46,563 nt of DNA from Prevotella sp. P5-108 (GCF_002251385.1 NZ_NPJJ01000044.1:1-46563), one strand, 5' to 3'; shown: positions 36,770 to 45,295, counted from the stretch's first letter. Notes: generated by a model not told the origin, from the sequence alone. A program made the numbers and translations.

Positions 36770-37270
36770 ATGAAATACGGGATAGTCAAAGACATAATCT
36801 TATACGCGGTGATACTGCTGGTGCAGATATTGATACTTAATCATATCCATCTCTTCGGTGTCGCCACGCCCTTGCTCTATGTCTATCTTATCATGCTCCT
36901 TAAGCGTAACTGCCCCCGATGGGCACTGCTGCTCATTGCTTTTGTCATGGGCGTCATCGTAGACATATTCTCCGACACGTCGGGAATAGCCACCGTCAGC
37001 ATGACGCTGATTGGCTTTGTCCGCCCCTACATCCTCATGCCGCTGTTGAGCCGTGAGGCTGAGGAGGATATGGCTCCGACGATGGAAAACCTGGGCACGG
37101 CGCGCTTCTTCTATTACACTCTGATAGTGGTGACCATCTACTGCCTCGTATTCTTTACTCTGGAGGCGTTCTGCTTCTACAACTGGCCCCAATGGCTGGC
37201 CTGCGCGTTGTCGAGCACCATCCTCACCACAATGCTGATACTGGTAATCGAAAACGCAAGGAAGCTGTAA
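36770..37270 (+). CDS. mreD: Rod-shape protein MreD
   Basis: A 166-residue integral membrane protein with about five TM helices, in the usual place after mreC. ATG 36770 follows the mreC stop by 1 nt; the longer frame from 36662 overlaps mreC and is discarded. FVMGVIVDIFSDTSGI fits the MreD motif with an intramembrane Asp. It abuts mrdA with no gap. Recognition rests largely on size, topology and context, since MreD proteins diverge strongly. Confidence 0.88.
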   Translation: MKYGIVKDIILYAVILLVQILILNHIHLFGVATPLLYVYLIMLLKRNCPRWALLLIAFVMGVIVDIFSDTSGIATVSMTLIGFVRPYILMPLLSREAEEDMAPTMENLGTARFFYYTLIVVTIYCLVFFTLEAFCFYNWPQWLACALSSTILTTMLILVIENARKL

Positions 37271-39121
37271 ATGAAAGACTTCAACCTGGAGAACCGGCGC
37301 TTCGTCATCGGAGGCGTGGCCGTCGTCATTGTCGTGGTTTACATCATCCGCCTATTCACGCTGCAGCTGATGAGCGATGACTACAAGCGCAATGCCGACA
37401 GTAACGCTTTCCTCAAGAAGATAGACTATCCCTCGCGTGGTGTCATCTACGACCGCAACGGCAATCTGCTGGTCTACAACCAGCCTGCCTATGACATCAT
37501 GGTGGTGATGAACGAAGAGAAGGGCCATATCGATACCCTCGAGTTCTGTCAGGCGCTGGGTATCACCAAGGAGTTTTTCATCCGTCGTATGAACGACATC
37601 AAGGACCGCAGCAAGAACCCCGGCTATTCGCGGTTTACCCAGCAACTGTTCTTGTCGCAGCTCTCTGACCAGGAGTTCAGTATGTTCCGGGAGAAGATGT
37701 TCCGCTTCCCCGGTTTCTATGTGCAGAAGCGCAGCATCCGTCAGTACCAGTATCCCAATGCAGCCCACGTCCTGGGCGATGTGGCAGAGGTCTCTGAGGC
37801 CAATATTGAGGACGATGACTACTATCAGGCTGGCGACTACATCGGCAAGCAGGGTGTGGAGAAATCGTATGAGAAACAGCTGCGTGGCGAGAAGGGTATA
37901 CAGATTCTCCTGCGCGATGCCCACGGCCGCATCCAGGGTAGCTATCAGCATGGCCAGCTCGACCGCCGGCCTGTGGCTGGTAAAGACCTTACGCTCAGTA
38001 TCGATATCAAGCTCCAAGCCTTGGGCGAGCGGTTGCTCGAGGGCAAGATAGGCTCTATCGTGGCCATCGAGCCTTCCACAGGCGAGGTGCTGTGCATGGT
38101 CTCTTCCCCCACTTACGACCCGCGCATCATGGTGGGTCGCCAGCGTGGCAAGAATCATCTCGCGCTGGCCCGCAACCCGTGGAAACCTCTGCTCAACCGT
38201 TCTACGATGGGCCAGTATCCTCCCGGCTCTACCTTCAAGACATCCCAGGCTCTTACCTATATGTCTGAGGGTATCATCACTCCCGCCACCTCTTTCCCCT
38301 GCCATCGCGGCTTCTATTACCGAGGTCTCCACGTTGGCTGCCACTCCCATGCGTCGCCCATCGCCATGATTAATGCTATCGGTACCTCCTGCAATGCTTA
38401 CTTCTGCTGGGGCCTCTACCACATGGTGGGCAACCGGCGTAAGTACGCCAACAGTGCTGCTGCCCTTGACGTGTGGCGCGATTACATGAAGAGTATGGGA
38501 TTTGGTTATCGGCTCGGTATTGACTTGCCCGGCGAGAAGCGAGGGTTCATCCCCAACGGTATGTTCTATGACAAGGCTTACCATGGTGCATGGAACGGCC
38601 TTACAGTTATCAGTATTTCCATTGGGCAGGGTGAAGTCAACCTTACACCGCTCCAAATCGCCAACCTCGGTGCCACTATCGCCAACAGAGGTTATTACTA
38701 TACCCCCCACGTGGTGCGCAAGGTGGCTGGAGAGCCCCTCGACACCGCCTTCACTCGTCGCCATTACACCAAAGCAAGTCGCCGCGCTTACGAATATGTC
38801 GTTGCCGGCATGCGAGCTTCGGTCCTCCGAGGTACGAGCCGTTCGATGAACCGTGCCGACTATGAAGCCTGCGGTAAGACGGGTACTGCGCAGAACAGAG
38901 GTCATGACCACTCCGTTTTCATGGGCTTCGCGCCGATGAACGACCCGCGTATAGCCATTGCCGTGTATGTCGAGAACGGTGGATGGGGTGCCGACTATGG
39001 TGTGCCCATTGGCGACCTGATGATGGAACAATATATTAAGGGAAAACTGTCGCCTGCGTCGGAAGCCAAGGCCGCAGTATTCCAGAAGAAACGTATAGCT
39101 TATGGTTCAAGCAATAGATAA
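37271..39121 (+). CDS. mrdA: Penicillin-binding protein 2 (class B PBP, elongasome transpeptidase)
   Basis: PBP2 cross-links peptidoglycan during elongation with RodA. The 616-residue protein has a short cytoplasmic start, one TM helix (about 11-34), a dimerisation/pedestal domain opening with DYPSRGVIYDRNGNLLVYN, and the transpeptidase domain. The active-site triad is intact: Ser320 in PPGSTFKT (SxxK), Ser373-Cys-Asn (SxN) and Lys536-Thr-Gly in CGKTGTAQN. It starts immediately after mreD and its last 20 nt overlap rodA, so the two are translationally coupled. Confidence 0.96.
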   Translation: MKDFNLENRRFVIGGVAVVIVVVYIIRLFTLQLMSDDYKRNADSNAFLKKIDYPSRGVIYDRNGNLLVYNQPAYDIMVVMNEEKGHIDTLEFCQALGITKEFFIRRMNDIKDRSKNPGYSRFTQQLFLSQLSDQEFSMFREKMFRFPGFYVQKRSIRQYQYPNAAHVLGDVAEVSEANIEDDDYYQAGDYIGKQGVEKSYEKQLRGEKGIQILLRDAHGRIQGSYQHGQLDRRPVAGKDLTLSIDIKLQALGERLLEGKIGSIVAIEPSTGEVLCMVSSPTYDPRIMVGRQRGKNHLALARNPWKPLLNRSTMGQYPPGSTFKTSQALTYMSEGIITPATSFPCHRGFYYRGLHVGCHSHASPIAMINAIGTSCNAYFCWGLYHMVGNRRKYANSAAALDVWRDYMKSMGFGYRLGIDLPGEKRGFIPNGMFYDKAYHGAWNGLTVISISIGQGEVNLTPLQIANLGATIANRGYYYTPHVVRKVAGEPLDTAFTRRHYTKASRRAYEYVVAGMRASVLRGTSRSMNRADYEACGKTGTAQNRGHDHSVFMGFAPMNDPRIAIAVYVENGGWGADYGVPIGDLMMEQYIKGKLSPASEAKAAVFQKKRIAYGSSNR

Positions 39122-40568
39122 CAATCAGGGCGTGTTTCGCTCTCTGGACAAGTGGACGGTGTTCATCTACGTGGCGCTGCTCGTCTTCGGATGGATAAGT
39201 GTCTGCGGAGCCAGCTATACCTATGGCTCGACCGATATATTCAGCATGGGCTCGCGCTCGGGTATGCAGATCGTGTGGATAGGTACCTCCTTAGCGTTGG
39301 GATTTGTCATCCTGATGACCGACTCGCGCATGTACGACACCTTTGCCTACGTCATCTATGGTGTGCTGCTCTTGCTGCTGTTTGTGACTATCTTCAACCC
39401 TCACGAAATCAAGGGCTCGCGCTCGTGGCTTGTCCTTGGACCGCTGCGATTGCAGCCGGCCGAGTTTGCCAAGTTCGCCACGGCGCTCGCGGTGTCCAAG
39501 CTCATGAGCAGTTATGGCTTTGACATCCACCGATGGCGCCACTTCGCGATGGCGATTGGCGTGGTGGTGCTACCGATGCTCTTCATCGTCGGGCAGAAGG
39601 AGACTGGCTCGGCGCTGGTTTACCTCTCGTTTTTCCTGATGTTCTACCGCGAAGGCATGCAGGGCAGCATCCTCTTTTCGGGTGTGGCGATGGTCATCTA
39701 TTTTGTCGTCGGCATCAAGTACGAGAACGTGATGCTCATGGACACCCCCACCTCGGTGGGCAAGTATGTCGTCCTGCTGTTGGCGCAGATTTTCACTACC
39801 GGCATGGTCGCCTCCTACTGCAAGTCGCCCAAGACCGTGCGCATCATGGCCATAGCCGTGGCTTCCACCACCCTCATAGCCACCCTCGCAGCCCGCTTCA
39901 TCGTAGCCTTCGACATCGTGTGGATACAGCTTGCCACCATCGTCGCCATGGCGATTTTCCTCATCTATCAGGGGCTTTCCACCCGCATCCGCAGCTTCTT
40001 CTACATCTCGCTGTTCTGTATCGGCTCGGTGCTTTTCTTCTACTCTGCCGACTATATGCTCAACGATGTGATGAAGCCCCACCAGCGTGTGCGCATCAAT
40101 GTGCTCTTGGGACTCGAGGAAGACCTCTCCGGAGCCGGTTACAATGTCCATCAGAGTGAGATAGCGATAGGTTCAGGCGGACTCAAGGGCAAAGGCTTCC
40201 TCAACGGAACCCAGACCAAGCTCAAGTACGTGCCCGAGCAAGACACCGACTTCATCTTCTGCACCGTGGGCGAGGAAGAGGGCTTTGTAGGGTCGGCAGG
40301 TGTGCTGCTGCTCTTTCTCGCGCTCATCCTGCGGCTTATCCACTTGGCCGAGCGGCAGACCTTCAAGTTCGGACGCATCTATGGCTACTGTGTGCTGAGT
40401 GTCTTCCTCTTCCATGTGTTTATCAATGTGGGCATGGTGCTTGGCCTTACCCCCGTCATCGGCATCCCCTTGCCCTTCTTCAGTTACGGCGGTTCGTCGT
40501 TGTGGGGCTTTACCATCCTCCTGTTTATCTTCCTCCGCATCGATGCCGCCCGCAACCAGCGTGTTTAG
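39102..40568 (+). CDS. rodA: SEDS glycosyltransferase RodA
   Basis: RodA polymerises glycan strands from lipid II as partner of PBP2. The 488-residue protein has about ten TM helices and SEDS motifs: IKGSRSWLVLGPLRLQPAEF, IAIGSGGLKGKGFLNGTQTK split at the loop, FVPEQDTDFIF-like VPEQDTDFIF, and near the end GIPLPFFSYGGSSLWG. It is longer than the ~370-residue Escherichia coli protein because of extra TM/loop sequence around residues 190-300, which I believe is usual in Bacteroidota. Last gene of the cluster; a strong hairpin follows. Confidence 0.95.
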   Translation: MVQAIDNNQGVFRSLDKWTVFIYVALLVFGWISVCGASYTYGSTDIFSMGSRSGMQIVWIGTSLALGFVILMTDSRMYDTFAYVIYGVLLLLLFVTIFNPHEIKGSRSWLVLGPLRLQPAEFAKFATALAVSKLMSSYGFDIHRWRHFAMAIGVVVLPMLFIVGQKETGSALVYLSFFLMFYREGMQGSILFSGVAMVIYFVVGIKYENVMLMDTPTSVGKYVVLLLAQIFTTGMVASYCKSPKTVRIMAIAVASTTLIATLAARFIVAFDIVWIQLATIVAMAIFLIYQGLSTRIRSFFYISLFCIGSVLFFYSADYMLNDVMKPHQRVRINVLLGLEEDLSGAGYNVHQSEIAIGSGGLKGKGFLNGTQTKLKYVPEQDTDFIFCTVGEEEGFVGSAGVLLLFLALILRLIHLAERQTFKFGRIYGYCVLSVFLFHVFINVGMVLGLTPVIGIPLPFFSYGGSSLWGFTILLFIFLRIDAARNQRV

Positions 40569-40580
40569 GCTTACAAAATA

Positions 40581-40618
40581 AAAACCAACGGTCCCCCTCT
40601 CCGGTTACCGTTGGTTTT
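40581..40618 (+). terminator. Bidirectional-type terminator after rodA
   Basis: AAAACCAACGGT (40581-40592) pairs perfectly with ACCGTTGGTTTT (40607-40618). A- and T-runs on both sides would let it stop transcription from either direction between the convergent rodA and gldH. Confidence 0.85.
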
Positions 40619-40708
40619 GTCTTATCTGTTGTCGGCTTTCTTTCCGCCGCTTTGGTCTTCCCGAGCCGGGGACTTGTGCCCCTGCCAGCCGGCACTCACT
40701 CCCGTCCC

Positions 40709-40728
40709 CTATATATAATAAGGTGTAG
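40709..40728 (+). repeat. Copy of the AT-rich intergenic motif
   Basis: CTATATATAATAAGGTGTAG. Close copies lie at 8046, 31562 (minus strand) and, diverged, at 23625 and 9989. Confidence 0.5.
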
Positions 40729-40733
40729 CCCCG

Positions 40734-40839
40734 ATTGCTTGTCCATCCGATGGAATTGCTTGTCCATCCGATGGAATTGCTTATCCATTCGGCAGAATTG
40801 CCCAACCGTCCTGACGGAACTGCTTATCCGCCTGACAGA
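40734..40839. repeat. Diverging tandem repeat, ~21-bp unit, 5 copies
   Basis: Units start at 40734, 40755, 40776, 40797 and 40819. The first two are identical (ATTGCTTGTCCATCCGATGG plus A) and later ones drift; unit 4 is 22 nt. It lies between rodA and gldH, whose stop codon is 23 nt away. Open frames across it come from the period being a multiple of 3. Confidence 0.85.
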
Positions 40840-40861
40840 ACTGCTTCCGCCGCCAGAGGAT

Positions 40862-41320
40862 TTACTCCATCCGTCTGACGGAGATACCCACGTCGCTCAC
40901 ACCCGGCAGAATGTCGCGCTTCATGTCGTGGCGCACGGTGATGTGCATGCTGTCGTTGGCGTTGAGCCTCAGTCTGCGCACCTCGGTGTTGTATTCAAAG
41001 CAACTTATGCCGCCCGTCTTCTGCGTGCTGTTGGTCTTCACCAGTCGGCAGTCGAGCGTATCTCTCAGCGTGGTGCCTTCGGGCAGAATGGTCTGGTCTA
41101 CGATGAGCGTGATGGCGACGAAGGGGAAGTCGTAGTCGGTGCGCAGCCCCAGTTCTACGAGGTAGTCGCCCGCCTGAGCCATCTTTGCCACGTCGTAGCA
41201 CAGGGTGTCGTTGCGCTCCCATCCCTCCAGCGACGTGTGGCGGTAGGTGTCATACACCTTGCCGTCGCATGCCGTGAGTATCATCATCACGATGCCTGTC
41301 AGAAGCCCCAGATTTCTCAT
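40862..41320 (-). CDS. gldH: Gliding motility lipoprotein GldH
   Basis: A 152-residue lipoprotein with lipobox LTAC (Cys18) and the GldH features YDTYRHTSLEGWERNDTLCY near the start, LRTDYDFPF and the C-terminal DILPGVSDVGISVRR. GldH is associated with gliding and T9SS function in flavobacteria; its exact role is unresolved, and non-gliding Bacteroidales also carry it. Its start overlaps the end of ricT by 4 nt, so the two are translationally coupled. It is about 17 kb from the gldKLMN operon. Confidence 0.92.
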   Translation of the reverse strand: MRNLGLLTGIVMMILTACDGKVYDTYRHTSLEGWERNDTLCYDVAKMAQAGDYLVELGLRTDYDFPFVAITLIVDQTILPEGTTLRDTLDCRLVKTNSTQKTGGISCFEYNTEVRRLRLNANDSMHITVRHDMKRDILPGVSDVGISVRRME

Positions 41321-42672
41321 TCCTCCTTATTGTTCTTAGGCGCGTTCTGCTGTCTGTCCCTGTTGCCTTGACGACGCTGACCCTGTTGGCGGCGATTGTC
41401 CTGGCGGTTGCGCTTCTGGCCGTCGCGACCTTGCTTCTGGCCGTCGCGGTTCTGGTTCTGGCCCTCGCGCCCCTTGTTGTGCTCGTCGCGGTTCTGGTTC
41501 TGGGCGTCCCCCTGTTTGGGTTCCTGACCCTGCTGTTGCTTTCCGCCCTGCTGCTGTTTCTGGTTGCCGTTGCCCTTGGGCTTGTTGCCGCCTTTGCGCT
41601 TGCGCTTGCTGCGGTCAAATCGGCTGATGTCGGCGTCTTCGAGCAGGTCGAGCGACTTCTTTTCCACCTTTGCGGTGCCGTCTTCGAGCAGACTCAGCGG
41701 CTTTTCGCCCTGCTTGTTCATCTCGATGATAGCGTGAGCCCTCTCGGCGCTGATGGCCTCCAGATTGGCTGCCAGGTTCTTGTCGGTCGAGTAGGTGATG
41801 AGCCCCGCCAGCACGTCGGTCTTGAACTGATAGTAGTCGTTGTCCTTGGTCTGCAGCACAGCGTCCTTGGCGGGCATCTTGCGGTTGGCCTCTACATAGT
41901 CGTCTATCTCGTAGTTCATGCAGCACTTGAGCTTGGCACACATACCCGCCAGCTTCTGCGGGTTGAGCGAGATGCCTTGGTATCGGGCAGCGTTGGTGCT
42001 CACGCTTACGAAGTTCTTCATCCATGTGGCGCAGCAGAGCTCCCTTCCGCAGGGACCCGTTCCGCCGATGCGTCCAGCCTCCTGACGCGCACCTATCTGC
42101 TTCATCTCGATGCGCACGTGGAAGGTCTCTGCCAGCACCTTGATGAGCTGGCGGAAGTCTACGCGCTCGTCGGCGATGTAGTAGAATATGGCCTTGTTGC
42201 CGTCGCCTTGATATTCCACGTCGCCTATCTTCATCTGGAGCCCCAGGTCTTTGGCTATCTGTCGGCTCTGTATCATGGTGCCGTGCTCGCGGCTCTTTGC
42301 CTCGCGATACTTGTCCATGTCGATGGGCTTGGCGATGCGGTAGATGCGGCGTATGTCATCTGCCGACTTCAGGTTGGCCTTCTTCAGCTGCAGCTTTACC
42401 AGTCTGCCGGTGAGGGTCACCACTCCGATGTCGTGGCCGGGGTTTGCCTCTACCGCCACGGTGTCGCCCTTCTTCAGTTCCAGGTTGTTCACGTTGTGGT
42501 AGTAGCCCTTGCGGGTGTTCTTGAACTGTACTTCCACCAGGTCAGTCTCCTCGTCGTTGCCGGGGATGTCTGCCAGCCAGTCATAGGTATTGAGCTGGTT
42601 GTCCTGGCGGCCGCAGCCACAGCAACTCAGACCTCTATCGGTGTCGCAGCAGAGTTTATATTTGTTACTCAT
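41317..42672 (-). CDS. ricT: PSP1-domain protein, RicT-like
   Basis: A 451-residue cytoplasmic protein of the PSP1/YaaT family. In Bacillus, RicT with RicA and RicF binds Fe-S clusters and assists RNase Y; the role in Bacteroidota is not settled. A cysteine-rich start (YKLCCDTDRGLSCCGCGR) precedes the PSP1 core (about 40-260), which holds GPCGRELCCATWMKNF and LKCCMNYE, cysteine pairs that could ligate a cluster. The last ~105 residues are a Gln/Asn/Gly/Arg/Lys-rich disordered tail with repeats such as GQNQNRDGQKQGRDG. Middle gene of holB-ricT-gldH. Confidence 0.9.
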   Translation of the reverse strand: MSNKYKLCCDTDRGLSCCGCGRQDNQLNTYDWLADIPGNDEETDLVEVQFKNTRKGYYHNVNNLELKKGDTVAVEANPGHDIGVVTLTGRLVKLQLKKANLKSADDIRRIYRIAKPIDMDKYREAKSREHGTMIQSRQIAKDLGLQMKIGDVEYQGDGNKAIFYYIADERVDFRQLIKVLAETFHVRIEMKQIGARQEAGRIGGTGPCGRELCCATWMKNFVSVSTNAARYQGISLNPQKLAGMCAKLKCCMNYEIDDYVEANRKMPAKDAVLQTKDNDYYQFKTDVLAGLITYSTDKNLAANLEAISAERAHAIIEMNKQGEKPLSLLEDGTAKVEKKSLDLLEDADISRFDRSKRKRKGGNKPKGNGNQKQQQGGKQQQGQEPKQGDAQNQNRDEHNKGREGQNQNRDGQKQGRDGQKRNRQDNRRQQGQRRQGNRDRQQNAPKNNKEE

Positions 42673-42720
42673 TGTCTCGTTTTTGCTTTTTATGGGTTTA
42701 TATATGGTGTCACTTACGAC

Positions 42721-43818
42721 TTATTTCTGTTTCAACAGCATAATCATGTTGAGGGCCAGGTCAAACATCACGATTTTGGGCGTGACGTTCTGGCCTATCT
42801 CTTTCATCGATTTCTCCAGCTCTTCGGCTATCCCTATCACGTTGTGCTCGTTGACGAAGGGCGCGAAGTTGCGGGCGAACGCCTCTTCCTGCGCCGTCAT
42901 ATAGCAGAGGTCGGCGTTGTGGAAGTTGTACATGAAGTTCTCTCTCGTCATGCGGCTGAAGTATGCCAGCATGCGGCGCTGCTTTTCGCGTCCCAGCTGC
43001 GCCACATCCTCGCTCCAGGTCTTCAGGTCCTTGATGTTGCGCATATAGGCCAGTCGCATGAGCGTCTTGAAGAGTTCCAGCATCTCGGCGTTTTCGTTGT
43101 CGGCGTCCAGCGCCTCGAGGGCTCTGAGCCAGCTGCCACTGGCCAAGTGGGCTATGCGCTTGGCGTCGTCGTCGGCTATGCCCCTCTTCTCGGTGAGCGC
43201 CTGCTCGATGTCGTGGTCTTCGATGCGCTTCATGTCTATGCGCTGCACGCGGCTGCGAATGGTCTCGAGCAGCTTGTCGGGCTCGTCGCTCACGAGCAGG
43301 AACACCGTCTGCATGGGCGGTTCCTCGAGCAGCTTGAGTATCTTGTTGGCGCAGACCACGTTCATGCGTTCGGGCAGCCAGATGATGACCACCTTGTAGC
43401 CGCCTTGGCTCGACTTGAGGCTCAGCTTGCGTATCAGCGCCTCGCTCTCTGCCTCAAATATCACCGCCTGCTGGTTGGCCACCTTGATGCGCTTCAGCCA
43501 GCGGTCCATGGTGAAGTAGGGGCTCGCCAGGAGCATGTCGCGCCATTCCCTCACAAAGTCGTCGCACACCACCTTGGTCTCGCTGGTGGCGCCGGCGGGC
43601 TTGACGATGGGGAAGCTGAAGTGCAGGTCGGGGTGCTCCCACTTCTTGAGCATGGCGCTTTCGCCCAGCAGATAGGAGGCCAGCGCCAGCGCCATAGCCA
43701 TCTTGCCGCAGCCGTCGGGGCCGCAGAACATGAGCGCGTGGGGCAGCCTGTGCTCCTCTGCCATCTGCATGAGACGCTTCTTGGTCTCCTTCTGTCCTAT
43801 TACCTCGTCAAATGTCAT
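42721..43818 (-). CDS. holB: DNA polymerase III subunit delta'
   Basis: A 365-residue clamp-loader subunit. FDEVIGQKETKKRL and PHALMFCGPDGCGKM open the AAA+ domain; the P-loop (33-40) ends in Met instead of Thr/Ser, fitting a subunit that does not hydrolyse ATP. ANKILKLLEEPP and LLETIRSRVQRI are the delta' motifs. I see no four-cysteine zinc module. Its start overlaps the metF stop by 4 nt, and 48 nt separate it from ricT. Confidence 0.93.
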   Translation of the reverse strand: MTFDEVIGQKETKKRLMQMAEEHRLPHALMFCGPDGCGKMAMALALASYLLGESAMLKKWEHPDLHFSFPIVKPAGATSETKVVCDDFVREWRDMLLASPYFTMDRWLKRIKVANQQAVIFEAESEALIRKLSLKSSQGGYKVVIIWLPERMNVVCANKILKLLEEPPMQTVFLLVSDEPDKLLETIRSRVQRIDMKRIEDHDIEQALTEKRGIADDDAKRIAHLASGSWLRALEALDADNENAEMLELFKTLMRLAYMRNIKDLKTWSEDVAQLGREKQRRMLAYFSRMTRENFMYNFHNADLCYMTAQEEAFARNFAPFVNEHNVIGIAEELEKSMKEIGQNVTPKIVMFDLALNMIMLLKQK

Positions 43819-44771
43819 ATCAGTCGTCTCGTTACCTCAGCCACGCTGTCCACTGCCGACACCGTGTAGAAGTGTATATTGTTGATACCATGGGCGTAGA
43901 GCTCCTGGCACTGGTGTGTGGCCCACTCTATGCCCAGCTGCTTGGCGTCGTCGTCGGTCTTGCAGCGCTTCACTTCGGCTGCCAGCTCCTGGGGCAGGTC
44001 GCAGTGGAAGGTCTTGGGCACCACGGTGAGCTGCGAGAGCTTGGCGAGGGGCTTGATGCCGGGGATGATGGGGATGGTGATTCCCATGGCGCGCGCCTTG
44101 TCTACGTAGTCGAAGTACTTGCTGTTGCCGTAGAAGAGCTGGGTCACGGCATACTCGGCACCCATGTCCTGCTTCATCTTCAGATAGCCCATGTCCATCT
44201 CTATATTGGGTGCCTCTTCGTGCTTCTCGGGGTAGCACGCCACGCCATAGCCGAAGGGCGTGCCCGGCACCTTGATGGCGCTGCCGTCGGCAAAGTAGCC
44301 GCTGTTGAAGCGGTTTACCTGCTCTATCAGGTCGGTGGTGTGGGCGTGGCCGCCAGCCACGGGGGTAAACACGCGGTCGTCCTTGGCCTTGTCGCCACGC
44401 AGCAACAGCAGGTTTTCGATGCCCAGAAACTGGAGGTCCAGCAGCTCATACTCGATGTGCTCGATGGTGGCGCCGCTGCATATCACGTGGGGGATGACGG
44501 GGATGCCATACTTCTGCTGGATGGCGGCGGCTATCGCCACGGTACCGGGGCGGCGGCGTATGCGCATGCGCTCAAACTGGCCATTGTCCAGCTCGCGATA
44601 CACATACTCGCTGTGGTGGGTGGTGATGTTGATATAGAGAGGGTCAAACTCTTTCAGCTTGTCGATAGTGGCAAAGAGCTTGCCCGTTCCCGTGCCCTTG
44701 AGTGGGGGCAGAACCTCGAACGAGAAGTTCTTCTTGTCTTTATGGATGTTGATGAGTTCTACAACTTTCAT
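43815..44771 (-). CDS. metF: Methylenetetrahydrofolate reductase
   Basis: A 318-residue flavoprotein TIM barrel reducing 5,10-methylene-THF to 5-methyl-THF for methionine synthesis. Motifs: FSFEVLPPLKGTG with the catalytic Glu, YINITTHHSEY, the FAD region LLLRGDKAKDD and VACYPEKHEEAPN, and QLFYGNSKYFDYV. Length is typical. First gene of a minus-strand operon continuing into holB with a 4-nt overlap. Its leader (about 40 nt) is too short for a SAM or cobalamin riboswitch. Confidence 0.96.
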   Translation of the reverse strand: MKVVELINIHKDKKNFSFEVLPPLKGTGTGKLFATIDKLKEFDPLYINITTHHSEYVYRELDNGQFERMRIRRRPGTVAIAAAIQQKYGIPVIPHVICSGATIEHIEYELLDLQFLGIENLLLLRGDKAKDDRVFTPVAGGHAHTTDLIEQVNRFNSGYFADGSAIKVPGTPFGYGVACYPEKHEEAPNIEMDMGYLKMKQDMGAEYAVTQLFYGNSKYFDYVDKARAMGITIPIIPGIKPLAKLSQLTVVPKTFHCDLPQELAAEVKRCKTDDDAKQLGIEWATHQCQELYAHGINNIHFYTVSAVDSVAEVTRRLI

Positions 44772-44813
44772 GATGATTTCTTGCAGTTAGATGGGGCGTG
44801 GTTATATATTTTG

Positions 44814-44821
44814 CAAAGTTA
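44814..44821 (-). promoter_or_regulatory. -7 element of the metF-holB-ricT-gldH operon
   Basis: Minus-strand TAACTTTG is an exact TAnnTTTG match 42 nt before the ATG at 44771. Confidence 0.6.
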
Positions 44822-45238
44822 GTAAAAAAAAACAGCATACTCTTCGTTTTTAGCGGTTTTTCTCATACACTTCTTCCAATGATTTCCCTGCTCTCTGCCA
44901 CTGCCGCCGCCTCCATCGCCGCTGCCGGTGGGGTAGGGCCCGTCGCCAGTGGCTCACCCGTGGCGTCGCCGGGGGACTCTGCTGCCGCCCTTGTCGCCGC
45001 CGGAGCCGCATTGGCTGGCTCGTATCATACGATACGTGGGCTCGTGCCTATTGTTACGTGCCCTCGTGTCATACGATACGTGCGCTCGTGTCTTCCGTTA
45101 CGAGCCGGCAGCGTTGGTCTCCACGTGGCAGCACGTGGTGGCGGCGCCAGCATCTGGCTCCGCTCCTTTTCTTGTGTGCCCCTGGCCTCTTCGTGAGCGA
45201 CATAATTGCCTCTGCCGGGGCAAAAAGTCGGCGTTTTG
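44822..45238. other. Intergenic region between metF and the esterase gene
   Basis: About 415 nt, divergent promoters at each edge. Short Ala/Val-rich frames overlap in several phases and are not credible. The dyad array C occupies 45019-45106; nothing else recognisable. Confidence 0.5.
45019..45106. repeat. Interspersed dyad array, locus C (4 x 22 bp)
   Basis: Units begin at 45019, 45041, 45063 and 45085, 20 bp each with 2-bp spacers. Unit 1 is CTCGTATCATACGATACGTG. All four keep CGT-N2-C-N4-G-N2-ACG. The left flank GGCTGG and right flank CCGGCAG are near inverted repeats of each other, as at loci A and B. Confidence 0.88.
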
Positions 45239-45270
45239 TTTGGTGCTTTCTCCGACTTGGACTACCTTTG
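45239..45270 (+). promoter_or_regulatory. Promoter of the esterase gene
   Basis: TTTG (45239-45242), 20-nt spacer, TACCTTTG (45263-45270): one of the best -33/-7 pairs in the window, 25 nt before ATG 45296. Confidence 0.7.
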
Positions 45271-45295
45271 CACCATACTAATATCATCAACGACA

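Noticed and set aside
44772..44813. SAM or cobalamin riboswitch before metF
   Set aside because: The leader is only about 40 nt and shows no such fold.
44798..45196. Ala/Val-rich ORFs between metF and the esterase gene
   Set aside because: Cross the dyad array whose 22-bp period is incompatible with coding; low complexity.
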